Assembly (NCBI GenBank): GCA_019828565.1
Contig: JAHDYR010000019.1
Span: forward strand, 1-64,000
Source: Carpediemonas membranifera
Taxonomy: Eukaryota > Fornicata
Length of the DNA: 64,000 nucleotides
Direction: 5' to 3'
Positions 10,511-20,494 of this stretch are shown here, in pieces. Numbering within the stretch: position 1 is the first letter of the stretch; each line of letters opens with the position of its first letter. The notes beneath the pieces were generated by a model, which was not told where the DNA came from, ran no database searches, and was given only the letters and a program-made list of their open reading frames with translations. A program made the translations under genes and the position numbers.

Positions 10511-13051
10511 CTACTCACGGCATAGACAGCAAAGAAGCTCAACCCCGTCATCATCTTCAGACAGCACGCACTCCATATAGTCTTCTTCCCACTCAAGCGA
10601 CGTGTGAGTTGTGATGAACCCGAAAATGTCCTGAATAAGCCGGGAAAACTGGTCAAGATGAGATCTACTGGGCGTGTACTCCTGCTGCGTGTCCTCCCGT
10701 ATGCTCATCCACTGCTCTGACTCAAGACAGCAGCAGTGAATGCGAACCCGCCGAAGGTTGTCAAGCCTTGGCACTCCGTAATCCTGTCTGCCGGGAGATC
10801 GGTTATCTGTCACCAGGATATGAGCCATAGATGCCTGCTCCGTGAGTATTACCTTCTCGAGAATAGCCTTACGACGTTCAGCAGACTTTGCCATCTGATT
10901 CTTGATGAAGTCCCTCTCAAAGTATTCCTCCAGAAGATAGAACATCGGAATCATCAAGTGTTGGTAGCTTAGCGGCTGAGCGGTGAGTCGGGTGCTGACG
11001 TATAATGTTTGTGCGCTTACCGAGACCTTGTCCACAAGGCTGGGAGGCAGTATCTTGAGAGATGAGCTGTCAGTCTGCTGAAGAGCCATAGTCACGTGGA
11101 GAAGGTGACACATGCCTGCAGCAAGGAAATGAAATGATACTACTGAGTCGGTCGGTTTGACAGTCGAGTAGTACAACGCCTGGAGATATCCGATAAGGCG
11201 CATTATATCTTGGACTGGCTCTGGAAGGGCGATATAGTCCTCTCTGACGAGATTTGCCATGCGGACCCTGGCTGCGGACTGCTCATTGCACCCGGTAGTG
11301 CGATCAACACTGGTCCCCGTGGACATGCGAAGCAGCTTATGGTTGAGATCTTGGTTCCTGAGCACGGTAGCTTGATCACGCCCGCGCAATGAGTAGCGCT
11401 TGAACTGATTGCACATCGCAGCGACTTGCTCCAGCAGGTTGTGCGAATCGTGCATGATGGGAGGACAGAGGACAATGCGATCCAGAGGAATCACTCGGTC
11501 AGACTCTTCAGTCTTCGCGAAGATGACAGGGTGGTCAGTGCCAAGGTGAAAGTCGCCATAAAGTGCAAACGGATCAGAGGTGCGGTGTCTATCAGCAACA
11601 AGTTCCGAGAAGGCCTTCTTGAAGCGTACCACGTCGGCTAGGGTGACCCTGTTGGTGTTTGCAATTGGGCGAAGAGCCTTGTCGGTCACCCGAACGGAGC
11701 TGAAAGGCGAAGGGTAGTGTGCTTGCCCTGTCTTGACCGAGATCATCTTGGCCATAGCAGGATGATCACCAAGGAGGATCACCTGGTCAAATGATGTGAC
11801 TTGGCCGGTGTTCCGGATCGGTACTCTTGCCATATAGAGAGCCTCGATGGCCTTCTCAATCTTGCCCAGAGTGTCTGGCTCAAAGAGATCTTTCTCCTGT
11901 TTCATAAACTCCATAACACGAAATGGGGGAGTGATCCGGTTGGGTAATGTGAAGCCGCTGGGGTCGTAGAGACGAATCTTAACGGCAGTCGTACCCCCCT
12001 TCCATCCGTCTAACCAGAAGATAATCTTCAATGGCTGCCAGTCGGCGCTGGGTTGAGTAAGCCTTCGCATGCAGGATTCGTACCCGGGCTTGTCAGTCTC
12101 GAGCCATTCCGGGTGGGTTACAGCCTGAGTCACAAACCTTACAGTGCTAAACCAGACCTCGACCATCGCGTCCCAGGTGCTACTGTGCATACGCTTAACC
12201 AACGATGTATGAGGGATCTGTTCCAGTGTAGTCCGATGCTCTGCTGCTTCCTGTTCGGAGGCATAGTGGATGATAAGCAGCGGCTTGTCGTATGTGTGTG
12301 TGATGATGAGGTCTGATGAGAGAGCAGTCGCCATCTGTCCGTCTTCGTTCAGCCTGATCGTGTTAGTGCACTCTAGAGGAGTCAGCTCTCCTTCTCGTGT
12401 CATGCGACCTGTGGTGTTGCTGATGCGTGTCTCAATCGGTACGAGATGAGTCAGGAAACGTGTTTCAGCGGGCGTAAGAGCTTGATGAAGACCGGAGACA
12501 TGAAGTATGTTGCACCTTAGCTCCTTGAGTATGACCCCGGCGGGTTTGTGTCGGGGTATAGGCAGGTTCATCCTTCTTGAGAGTCGATTAACAAACTTGT
12601 AGGAGTCCTGGGTGTTGTTGAAGCCAGCACGGATGTAGTCGAGGATCGACGTCAGCTCCAAGATGTTCATCAGGTTGTCAGAGCGACTCTGGAGGTCACT
12701 CAGCTCCGTTGATATGTCTGAAACTTGAGCATCGCGGCGAGTCACGTCCGTAGAAAACACGATAAAGCCCATACGGGCTTGGTAATGGGCATGTGCGGCA
12801 TTGCGTAGGTTTCGTCTATCGCTAGGGTCGACATAAAATCGATTGTCGGCTGCCTGAAGACCATCTTGACGCATTGCATGTGCTAGGTTGCTGAATTGTC
12901 GACGCTGCGCTGCCAGATTACTGCCTTGATTGCCAGACGGCACAATGGCATAGTATGTGCACGCGAGAAGGGTGTTCAGCCGTTCTGGTGAGTACGGTGG
13001 GGACGTGTCGTTGTAAACAGTGCCTATCGCTGATTGATAGACTATGTACAT
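10511..13051 (-). CDS. Putative DDE transposase, RAG1/Transib-like motif order (copy 1)
   Basis: About 846 residues, starting at ATG 13051 (MYIVYQSAIG), after GCGAAAATTCTC. No close family is recognised, but it and its paralog at 16421-18975 share four motif blocks: WLDGWKGG (D at about residue 347), LLGDHPAMAK (about 428), CPPIMHDSHN (about 534) and TTGCNEQ (about 589). The order and spacing resemble the catalytic core of RAG1/Transib-type and CACTA-like transposases (D, D, then E after a helical insertion). In particular CNEQ is like the NES motif around the last catalytic Glu of RAG1, and LDGW like its first DG. The C-terminus has a Cys cluster (CCLC). It is the natural candidate to mobilise the element. 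A non-catalytic or unrelated protein is possible. Confidence 0.5.
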   Translation of the reverse strand: MYIVYQSAIGTVYNDTSPPYSPERLNTLLACTYYAIVPSGNQGSNLAAQRRQFSNLAHAMRQDGLQAADNRFYVDPSDRRNLRNAAHAHYQARMGFIVFSTDVTRRDAQVSDISTELSDLQSRSDNLMNILELTSILDYIRAGFNNTQDSYKFVNRLSRRMNLPIPRHKPAGVILKELRCNILHVSGLHQALTPAETRFLTHLVPIETRISNTTGRMTREGELTPLECTNTIRLNEDGQMATALSSDLIITHTYDKPLLIIHYASEQEAAEHRTTLEQIPHTSLVKRMHSSTWDAMVEVWFSTVRFVTQAVTHPEWLETDKPGYESCMRRLTQPSADWQPLKIIFWLDGWKGGTTAVKIRLYDPSGFTLPNRITPPFRVMEFMKQEKDLFEPDTLGKIEKAIEALYMARVPIRNTGQVTSFDQVILLGDHPAMAKMISVKTGQAHYPSPFSSVRVTDKALRPIANTNRVTLADVVRFKKAFSELVADRHRTSDPFALYGDFHLGTDHPVIFAKTEESDRVIPLDRIVLCPPIMHDSHNLLEQVAAMCNQFKRYSLRGRDQATVLRNQDLNHKLLRMSTGTSVDRTTGCNEQSAARVRMANLVREDYIALPEPVQDIMRLIGYLQALYYSTVKPTDSVVSFHFLAAGMCHLLHVTMALQQTDSSSLKILPPSLVDKVSVSAQTLYVSTRLTAQPLSYQHLMIPMFYLLEEYFERDFIKNQMAKSAERRKAILEKVILTEQASMAHILVTDNRSPGRQDYGVPRLDNLRRVRIHCCCLESEQWMSIREDTQQEYTPSRSHLDQFSRLIQDIFGFITTHTSLEWEEDYMECVLSEDDDGVELLCCLCRE

Positions 13052-13962
13052 GCCCTGCCGAATTCTGAGAATTTTCGCAGTCGTTTCACGAGTCCCGTGA
13101 AATTTCACATTTCACATATTTTCACGAAACGAGATCAGTGCGATTGCGACAGCTGGGAGCTGAAAAGCGGCAGATATGCCTGTAACAAGGATCTATAACA
13201 CCTCCTGAAGTTAGACTGCTGATAGCTAGTCTCGTTGTCGAGTTCTGAGGTTGCACAAAAAAGTTGAATCTGAATTTCACGGTCAATATTGACCTAGATC
13301 GCGAAAGTGAAGGTGTAAGAAAAGGCTAACTCGCCAACGAGAGCAGCTAGAGGAAAATGGTAAAGGGTTTTGCAATCAGCATCCCCTGAGGAGTTCAGTT
13401 TCACACAGATGAGGATTTGAGAAAGCTCCCCTTTCACAACGTCTTTGGGCACCTTCGACGGCGTTGATTAACATGAAGCATACCAGTGGCCCTTATAGGC
13501 TATGATACACATCTACTGTTGGCGAAATGTTCTGCAATGTTGTCATCGACGAGATATGGTACCACATTTTTTATATCTCAAGATTGATGAGGTGCAATCA
13601 CTAACCGAGCATAGAAGGGTGCTGTATGAAGGTCATATAGCACCCCAGTATGTTCAGTTAGAGATTGCACCTCACCAATCCCGAGATCGTGTGATTGAAT
13701 CAATAGAACCCAGCGACTGTGACATCGCTGAGAGCTGAAACCAAGAGAGGATGTATAAACAGTAGTACTGAGCTTGCTTACAGACCAGCTTGTCATGTCG
13801 ACCACTTTTCACCAACTACATAAAATGCGTTTCCCTATTTACTCGCCGATGAGCAAAGCAATGCTCGACAACGATGTAAGATATGCGTTATTCATCTATA
13901 AAGCACCTGCTGTAGTATTTAAATCGGCTTCAGGGGTTCTAGTTTCGGATATCGCCATTTTC
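13052..13962. other. Promoter and hairpin region, no gene seen
   Basis: The first 80 bp contain several TTTCAC/GTGAAA repeats. The rest is AT-rich without convincing coding potential. Two short open frames around 13502-13805 mirror each other because they cover a palindrome, and I do not accept them as genes. Confidence 0.5.
13583..13680 (+). repeat. Long imperfect hairpin, miRNA-precursor-like
   Basis: Arms of about 42 nt with roughly 80 percent pairing: GATTGATGAGGTGCAATC against GATTGCACCTCACCAATC, then an inner GGGTGCT/AGCACCC stem with a 13-nt loop. Total length is close to 100 nt. Such geometry is typical of Dicer substrates but could also be a decayed inverted repeat. Confidence 0.65.
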
Positions 13963-14011
13963 ACTTCCTCATGATTTCCTCAGGCATCGAAACCCCGTTT
14001 TTAACAGTATG
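13963..14011 (+). repeat. Internal copy of the element end motif
   Basis: These 49 bp (ACTTCCTCATG through TTTTTAACAGTATG) match the outer end of the right arm (27710-27758) in the same orientation, and the left end (about 1-43) in inverted orientation. The copy lies almost exactly at the midpoint of the 27.75-kb element. It directly precedes, and includes, the ATG of the acidic ORF at 14009. It could be a fossil terminus of a 14-kb unit or a shared promoter. Confidence 0.7.
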
Positions 14012-14497
14012 ACCACGCGGCGCCCAACGATCCTCGATCTCAACCCGGAGATCCGAAGCTCTGCCGACCTGGTGCCGCCGATGCTCGATGACTGGCTTTA
14101 CAACAGGCTCAAGGCCAGAATGATCGAGCTTCACGATACTAAGAAGAAAGAGAGGCAAAGCGAGGCTGACAAGGAGGCGGAGTTCGGCTCGCCGACTCGC
14201 GAGACAGAGATGCCAGAGGGCGAGAGAGAGGGCGATACTGACGAGGAGGCGGTGTCCGACGAGCCAGCTTACCAGGCAGAGTGGATGCACTACGAGGTGC
14301 CAGCTCGCGAGGAGAGCGCCTTTGGTGAGGAGGTGGACTTATGCAAGAGTGCCGATGAGGAACCAAAGATCGACCACGACGAGCATGGCGGGGAGGTGGC
14401 GGGCAGAGATGGTGATGGGGAGATTCAAGAGAACGTGATTGATGAGGAGCGCTCAGAGAGCGATATTGCCGACAGTATCGTCTTTTCCTTCATCTGA
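14009..14497 (+). CDS. Unknown acidic 162-aa protein
   Basis: Starts MTTRRPTILDLNPE directly after the internal end motif. After residue 55 it is dominated by Glu and Asp with low complexity. No domain is recognised. The stop is TGA in CATCTGACATTG. It could be a real acidic chaperone-like or activation-domain protein, or a chance open frame downstream of a former terminus. Confidence 0.45.
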   Translation: MTTRRPTILDLNPEIRSSADLVPPMLDDWLYNRLKARMIELHDTKKKERQSEADKEAEFGSPTRETEMPEGEREGDTDEEAVSDEPAYQAEWMHYEVPAREESAFGEEVDLCKSADEEPKIDHDEHGGEVAGRDGDGEIQENVIDEERSESDIADSIVFSFI

Positions 14498-14604
14498 CAT
14501 TGTAAAGAGGAAGAGTTTATGATTGGAGCATAGCTGATGTCCATAAACACCATTCATAAGCCAGTCCTGTCTTGTTTTCCACTGCTACTTCTCTCGTTGC
14601 GACG

Positions 14605-14660
14605 CACAGCTAGCTGTCGCGAAATGCACTTTAAGACCAATTTTCACACAGCTACCTGTG
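14605..14660 (+). promoter_or_regulatory. Inverted repeat in promoter of kinase 2
   Basis: CACAGCTAGCTGTCGCGAAATGCA pairs with the region AATTTTCACACAGCTACCTGTG, ending immediately before the ATG at 14662. It contains ATTTTCAC. Same element as at 342-397 and 27361-27417. Confidence 0.6.
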
Positions 14661-14661
14661 C

Positions 14662-15957
14662 ATGGTGTTCGAGCTAGATAGCGACAAGCTGGAGCGACTT
14701 ACTTCCTTACCTGGTAATAGTAGACAATATCTGCACGACTTTGAACCTGAAAAGCTGCAGGTCGTGATCAAAGTTGATGAGCATTATGATATGGAGGTTC
14801 CCACCCTGCTAGCGCTCAAGGACAGTCCGCATGTCCTCCCTGTAGTCGATACAGGTTTTGTCGACCGTGATCCAGCCTTCATGGCTCCTTTGGTCAACTG
14901 TACCCCCTTCGCTGACATCTGCCAGGCTCACTCCAGCGTGCAGTTCCGCTATGTTTCGCATCTGCTGCAGGCAGTATGCTACATGCATGACCACGGGGTT
15001 GTCCACTGCGATATTAAGCCAGACAACTTCCTCTTCAGCAAGAGTCAGAAGGGATACCTCATTGATTTTGGGTCTGCAATGAGGAAGCCGGCTAATGGCG
15101 ACGACAGGTGGGCCATACAACTGAGATTTGTATCCGAGTATCGCGGCACCCATGGATATTTGCCCCCAGAGCTGTTCTACGAGTACCTTGTCTCGCGCTC
15201 AGTGATTACTGCTGCACGCGACACCTCCAAGCTCGCGCGCATGACGGCAGGGGCTCTTTCCGTCACTTCTTATGTCGTGACACCTGCATCGGACATTTAC
15301 TCTTGCGGTATTGTCATTATGATGCTCTTTTACGGTCTCCCCAAGTCCCCCTTTGCCGCGAAGGTGACTGACATGGGTGCAAACATGGCGCAGATCGACA
15401 ACAAGAAGAAGAAGAAGATGCTGAAGCTTGGTAGCTTGCTGAACTGGTGCCACTTCTATGGTGGGCAGTTGCAGTTGTCACGTAAGACACTCGAACCGCT
15501 CAGAGATTGTCTCAACTTCGTGAACGTGAACTCTGCACTACCGATTCGCGGCACCACGCCACCCACTTGCCTCGGAATGTACGACCTGGCAATGCAGATG
15601 CTCCACTTCGACCCAACAAAGCGTCCCACTGCTGCCGAATGTCTTGAAAAGCTCAAGGTCATCATGCGCGTGCATGAATGCGTCGCCAAGACCAGTCCGC
15701 TCCTCTTGGATGATACTGAACAGGTCTTACTCTCTGTAGATCAGCGAAAGAGAATGGTCGACTGCTGCCAACGGGGGTTTGAGGGTCAAGTCTTCTATCG
15801 GCGCTGCATAGTGTGTGGTAGAGACCTTCATGGACGCGAGAAAGTCAGCTGTGACACATGCCACAAGGGATACAGGCAGGTGAGCACCAATAAGTGCGCA
15901 AAAGGTGTGCGCGGAAGACTGCACAGGCAGTTTATTGCGATGATTGAGCGGACGTAA
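14662..15957 (+). CDS. Protein kinase with C-terminal zinc ribbon (kinase 2)
   Basis: Predicted Ser/Thr kinase of 431 residues. Visible motifs: the ATP-anchoring Lys in VVIKVDEHYD, the catalytic loop HCDIKPDN, the metal-binding DFG in LIDFGSAM, a GTHGYLPPEL activation-segment end, and SDIYSCGIVIMML for helix F. The Arg before the catalytic Asp is Cys, so it is a non-RD kinase. The loop style (DIKPxNFL) recalls Cdc7 or CK1-like kinases. The tail has C-x2-C pairs (CIVCGR, CDTCHK). The 3' half is almost identical to the right-arm kinase while the 5' half is clearly diverged, pointing to gene conversion. The stop is in CGTAAAG. The cell target is unknown. Confidence 0.8.
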   Translation: MVFELDSDKLERLTSLPGNSRQYLHDFEPEKLQVVIKVDEHYDMEVPTLLALKDSPHVLPVVDTGFVDRDPAFMAPLVNCTPFADICQAHSSVQFRYVSHLLQAVCYMHDHGVVHCDIKPDNFLFSKSQKGYLIDFGSAMRKPANGDDRWAIQLRFVSEYRGTHGYLPPELFYEYLVSRSVITAARDTSKLARMTAGALSVTSYVVTPASDIYSCGIVIMMLFYGLPKSPFAAKVTDMGANMAQIDNKKKKKMLKLGSLLNWCHFYGGQLQLSRKTLEPLRDCLNFVNVNSALPIRGTTPPTCLGMYDLAMQMLHFDPTKRPTAAECLEKLKVIMRVHECVAKTSPLLLDDTEQVLLSVDQRKRMVDCCQRGFEGQVFYRRCIVCGRDLHGREKVSCDTCHKGYRQVSTNKCAKGVRGRLHRQFIAMIERT

Positions 15958-16420
15958 AGAGATTGATACTTTCTGTGATGCAGGAATGAGATCAATGCTG
16001 CTGACAGGTCTCGAGATGGCAGAGGTGCTGGAGAAGAGAGAGCAGAAAAGGCATCAGAAGTAAATGAACGAGGTAAATTCCAGTTCGCCGGAGATGATAT
16101 CCTTCCTCGTACGCGGCATGTGTCTTGGGTCTTAAGTTCGCCATTTTAATCTCGTTGCGAGCATAAAATGCACACTTGTGCATTCGAGTACAATGACGAA
16201 ATCCCTCAATATGCTACCAGCAGTGCATTTAATAACCAATATCAACGCCGAAACGCGTGTAGTTCGGAGCCATGTAGTTGTTTGCGCTCGTTTGTCCCCC
16301 TATTACCGAAACTGGTGCTGTACTCTAGAAAATCACTAACAACATCAACTCCTTTTCTCCGCAATGCAGATGAGAATGCCTATTCTCGCGATCTATAACT
16401 ACCAATCATGTTTTCATTCT
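15958..16420. other. Intergenic region between kinase 2 and transposase-like gene 2
   Basis: Holds the 3' regions of two converging genes. A 76-codon open frame at 16168-16398 has no recognisable feature. I see no RNA gene or strong palindrome. Confidence 0.4.
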
Positions 16421-18975
16421 TTACTCATACTTGCCACAGATGCACACATCCAGTGAGATCTCTCCTTCCTCATGGACATCGATGTCTAACCATTGCCCGT
16501 CAAACACGAGCCCTACCTGCCTCAACACCTTCTTCCATAGACCATCCACTTGACCTTCAAACAGAGGTAACAGTTTCTGACAGTCTCCCTCGTCCAATGT
16601 TCCAGTGCCCTCGCTCCGAATACGGATCCAGTGTTTGGCGTCCTTGCAGCAGCGATGAACGCGCATTGTCTTCAGACGTATTTGGTGGGGAACGTCTGTT
16701 GACTGTCGCCCATACGAGACGACGCCACGGAGGAATCGGTAAAACAACTCGACCTGCTCCTTCAATATCGTTCTCTCAAGGACCATCTGGTTGCGCCTTA
16801 AGTGTACTCTACTTTCCTGATTGCCAATAAAGTCGCGCTCGAATGACTCCTCAATAATCCGGCCAAGTGGGACTCGGATTTTTGACTGAATCTCCGGCAA
16901 CACAGCAACTCGCGCTAAGCCATGAAGTGTGTCGATGGAGGGAGCCTTCTTGGCTACCTTAGACGGCGGCCGGATTGGAATAGACTCCGACACGGTGCTG
17001 GTCGTGCTCAGACACATTGTCAGTGAAAAGAGGTGAACAAGCAACGCTGTCAGTCGATGCCAGGTGATAATGTCATCTGTGGCCTCCTCGTGAGAGTAAT
17101 AATGCTCTTGCAGGTAGGCAACGAGTCTGAAAAGTGGCTGAACGGGGGAGGGAATGCCATGTAGAGACCGTTTCCAATTGACGCGATCATCTTCCTCCCC
17201 TTCACTTGCTCATTACAGCCAGTCGTGCGACTGGGAGGTTCAAACTTAGCCAGCCTGGCGAGGTCAGCGTTTCTGGCCTTCTTGGTCTTGATTTCCTCCG
17301 GGGTAGAGTCTGGGTCGACCTCAATTGGCTTGAACATCCGACAAATGTTGTGTATCAAGGAGACGAAGTCATGACTGAGGTGCATGATCGGCGGGACAAG
17401 GAAGATTTTGCCCCTATCGAGAGTTGGGTCATCCGAGTTCTCGAATAGGCTGGGCATGATGCACTTATTCTTCTTGTTGTAGAACGACCCCCACTTCTTC
17501 TCTCTATCCAGGACTGTCTTGTCCTCAACAGACATCTTCTTCGCATACATCACGTCTGCAATCGTGTTTCGTGGGGTGAGACCGAATGGGCTCCAGGCCT
17601 TGTTGTCAGCATGTACCGAGCTGAATGGAGAGGGATAGCTGCCGCCAATCAAGGTTCCACAGACTTTTGACATCGCTGGGTGGTCTGCGATGAACATAAC
17701 GCGAGTGACACGGCACAGGAGACCGGTATTTCTCACCTCAAGTGACTCGCGATGGGTACTCTCGACTGAGCGCTCGATGAAGTCGAAGAATTCTCCAATG
17801 CGCTTCTCTGGTCCGTTGTACTCGAGTATGCGGAAGGGTGGTGTTCCGCCTGACGGGAAGACTTTGCCGGAGACATCGATAAACCGAACCTTCACAGATG
17901 TAGTCAACCCTCGCCATCCATCGACCCAGACGAGAAGATCAAGCGGCACTGTCTGAGTCTCTTCAGCTTGAGTCTGCGCTGTCAACTGCTTGCCCACGTT
18001 CTTACGAGCAGCCCTTGACCTCTCGAGATCGATAGGCGAAGCCACCGCCTGGCGATAGTACCGCATGAGGTCAAACTCAGCGTGTTGCACATGGGAATAC
18101 CTGCCGCTAGACTGGAGACGCGGGTTGAGACCGGCTCTCTTCATCACGTCATTATGTGCAGTTCGCTTCATTGCCGATTCGTAGAAGATGCACACCGTCG
18201 TACCTCTGAGCACTTCAGTGTTATAGTCGTCGCCGTCGAATGTAGCGTTGACTTGTTCGAGGTCTGCGTCGACGTGGGTAATCAGGTCGAGGTCATACTC
18301 GCGGTGATCCTTGTCCGTCCTCTTTGCTCGTGTCTCTTGAGTGATCGCCATGGGTATGTAGCCCTTTAGGGCCTTTTTCAAGTTCCTATGCGACTTGACA
18401 ATGGTCTCAACGTCTGCGATGTTCCGAATGCTGCACTGAAGCGACTTGACTTGGTTTGTGACCTGATTGATGTTGATAATGTCAAGGTTGAGTCTCTGTG
18501 CAAGGGCTTGCATGATGTGAATCTCGTCATTGACTGCATTCACGCCGATCGTGATGGCCCTGAGCTCGTTGGACACCTGCAGAAGACGTTCAGTGTCAGC
18601 AATACGCTTACGTAGACGAGCATTCTCTGCCTCGAGGCCGAAGCTATCAGAATGCAGAACATATGCACCAACGTAAAGGTGACTGGGACCAGAGCGGTGT
18701 GCCTTCTTCTCCTTTGAGATGCTAGTGGATGATGGCGCTGGGTAGAGATTGCTAGAAATAGCCTCACGCGATACAGCGCCGATATTGATTAGTTCCTGCG
18801 CGATGCGGGCTAGCTCGAGCCTTTGCTGGTGTTTGGAGGTATCAAATCCGTTAATACGGCGATCCACTGCGTCAATCGAGAGCCAGACGCTGCAAAGGAT
18901 GGTATTGATGTCATCAGTGCCCTCCGGAGCATAGATAGATCCGTTAGACAGTTTCCACTTCAGTTGAAGCGCCAT
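16421..18975 (-). CDS. Putative DDE transposase, RAG1/Transib-like motif order (copy 2, one frameshift)
   Basis: Diverged paralog of the gene at 10511-13051. The ATG at 18975 (MALQLKWKL) opens 600-plus codons, and a frame change near 17140 leads into the C-terminal part ending at 16421. It keeps the same blocks: VWVDGWRG, FIADHPAMSK, PPIMHLSHD and TTGCNEQ. The conserved residues across two strongly diverged copies (DGW, DHPAM, MHxSH, TGCNEQ) mark the functional core. The C-terminal region keeps the FERDFI and HRCC features of copy 1. The stop is in GAGTAAAG. It is divergent from the PHD gene at 19041 with only 65 bp between start codons. Having two paralogs may mean a heteromeric recombinase or one non-catalytic subunit. 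Confidence 0.5.
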
Positions 18976-19040
18976 CTGTCAGTCGCTCTTTCAAGAATTC
19001 TAAAGATCCTAAAAATGCGTGACTTCGAGAAGATCATCTA
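18976..19040. promoter_or_regulatory. 65-bp divergent promoter, transposase-like 2 / PHD
   Basis: Separates ATG 18975 (minus) from ATG 19041 (plus). It contains AAGAATTCT and CCTAAAAATG but no clear AATTTCAC box. Its compactness implies co-regulation of the two genes. Confidence 0.5.
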
Positions 19041-20276
19041 ATGCCAGCCACGGAACTAGAGATGAAGCGTGGAAATGAAGGAACTACTCCGGACACCCGA
19101 GAGACGAACTCTCAGAAACGCAAGCCGATGGTCAGGTGGAATGACGCCGCAAAGAGCGAATGCAGGTCGGCTCTCATGATTGGTATGCTCAAGGCATTCT
19201 TTTGCATCACCGTTGATGTGTTTGGAACGGATATGACTGGTCTATCTGTCCGTAAGGTGGCGAATGCCTACAATCACATCATCTCGGTGTACTTGCAGCC
19301 CTGCCACCCTGATCCGACATTCTTTGATGGTATCAAGTCCCTCACGGCTGTATCGCAGGGTAGGCTTGTCATTGGGCATGTTAAGGAGTGGGCAACCCAG
19401 TCTTGCCACTGCAACATCGGCATTTCTGATCAGGCTCCTTCGAGAGTGTTTCATAACCTTTCTCGGGCCCCCAACCCGGTGCGATCGGAGCTTCTGACCG
19501 CGATGAAGAAGATTTTCACGAGAGTTGGCCTGGACGTCCCCCAGAATTTTGATTCGCGTCCTCTGTCCCTTAATCTGGTGGACCTTTCGGCACCCGACAT
19601 ATTTACTGGTCGGACGAAGACGTTTTTCAAGACAGCAGAAATCCCCCATTCCGTGCCGCAAGTGAAGCAGGAGGTGAAGGTTGACCCCGTTCGACCCTCT
19701 GAGTCTATCTCTAAGCGTAACGTCATGCTACTCGATGACGTCCATCGCATGACACAGCGCATGTCGGAAGATCTCTCTCAGCTCAAAGAACGGCCGGTAA
19801 CCGCTGATTCAGACTCTGACGATGATGGAGAGAACCTCCTTGACTTGCAGAAGAGGATGCTTGCCTTCTGTTGCGGCCATTGCCACAGCTTGGACTGGGT
19901 TGGCAATCTCAACACGTCAAAGTTTGTCTCGTGTGGAGAGTGCGGCAGGAACTTTCATGACAATTCCGTTTGCGTGCCTGCTCGTCCGGAGAAATGTTCA
20001 AAGACTGCCAACTGGACGAAAGAAGCCAACAGAAAGAAGTCCTCGTGGAAGTTCACATGCCAGGCTTGTGTCCAGGAGAAGACTTGTTTCGCATGCCAGA
20101 AGAACGCCTCGGTATATCATTGTCGGATGTGTGGGCACTGGTTCTGTGGTAACAAGGGCTGTATGGGCACCACTGCCGTGAAGGTCGTCATTGACGGCGT
20201 GAATATTCCCAAGATCCGTCTTTGTGACGATTGCCTTGAGAACTTCAAGTCGGTGGTTCAACAGTCGGAGCAGTAA
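19041..20276 (+). CDS. PHD-finger protein (third, diverged copy)
   Basis: 411 residues from ATG 19041 (MPATELEMK). The N-terminal two thirds are helical with an acidic DSDSDDDGE linker near residue 260. The zinc region has CGHC, CGEC, then FH four residues later, a Cys four residues on, and a W three residues before CQAC. This is an exact C4HC3 PHD signature including the conserved Trp. A second module follows (CFAC, CRMCGHWFC, CDDC), giving an extended PHD-like pair. It is only distantly related to the two arm copies in the N-terminal part. Predicted to bind histone H3 tails. Adjacency to the transposase-like gene suggests a targeting partner. The stop is in AGTAAAG. Confidence 0.75.
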   Translation: MPATELEMKRGNEGTTPDTRETNSQKRKPMVRWNDAAKSECRSALMIGMLKAFFCITVDVFGTDMTGLSVRKVANAYNHIISVYLQPCHPDPTFFDGIKSLTAVSQGRLVIGHVKEWATQSCHCNIGISDQAPSRVFHNLSRAPNPVRSELLTAMKKIFTRVGLDVPQNFDSRPLSLNLVDLSAPDIFTGRTKTFFKTAEIPHSVPQVKQEVKVDPVRPSESISKRNVMLLDDVHRMTQRMSEDLSQLKERPVTADSDSDDDGENLLDLQKRMLAFCCGHCHSLDWVGNLNTSKFVSCGECGRNFHDNSVCVPARPEKCSKTANWTKEANRKKSSWKFTCQACVQEKTCFACQKNASVYHCRMCGHWFCGNKGCMGTTAVKVVIDGVNIPKIRLCDDCLENFKSVVQQSEQ

Positions 20277-20494
20277 AGATACAATTGAATCTTTTCAACC
20301 ATATTTTCATGAAGATAGATCCAATGAAACTATGTACCATGAGCCCGATTGCTCAGTGATTATGTGATAATCCTGTGTGACCCAGGACAGCGTGCTCCTG
20401 GAATCAACAGGGCACAAAACACCCTGCGTATTCCGGTAGCACACCGTTCTGACTCATACGTCCGTCTCTGGTTGTCGTATACAGGTCTATTTAC
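20277..20494. other. Short intergenic region
   Basis: Contains ATATTTTCATGAAG and several ATG codons that do not open into the following coding frame. It may hide the true 5' end of the next gene behind a sequence error. Confidence 0.4.

Noticed and set aside
13502-13805. Two small ORFs, one on each strand
   Set aside because: Their similar translations arise from reading both arms of one palindrome.
16168-16398. A 76-aa gene between kinase 2 and transposase-like 2
   Set aside because: No start-proximal motif, no TAAA stop context and no protein-like composition.
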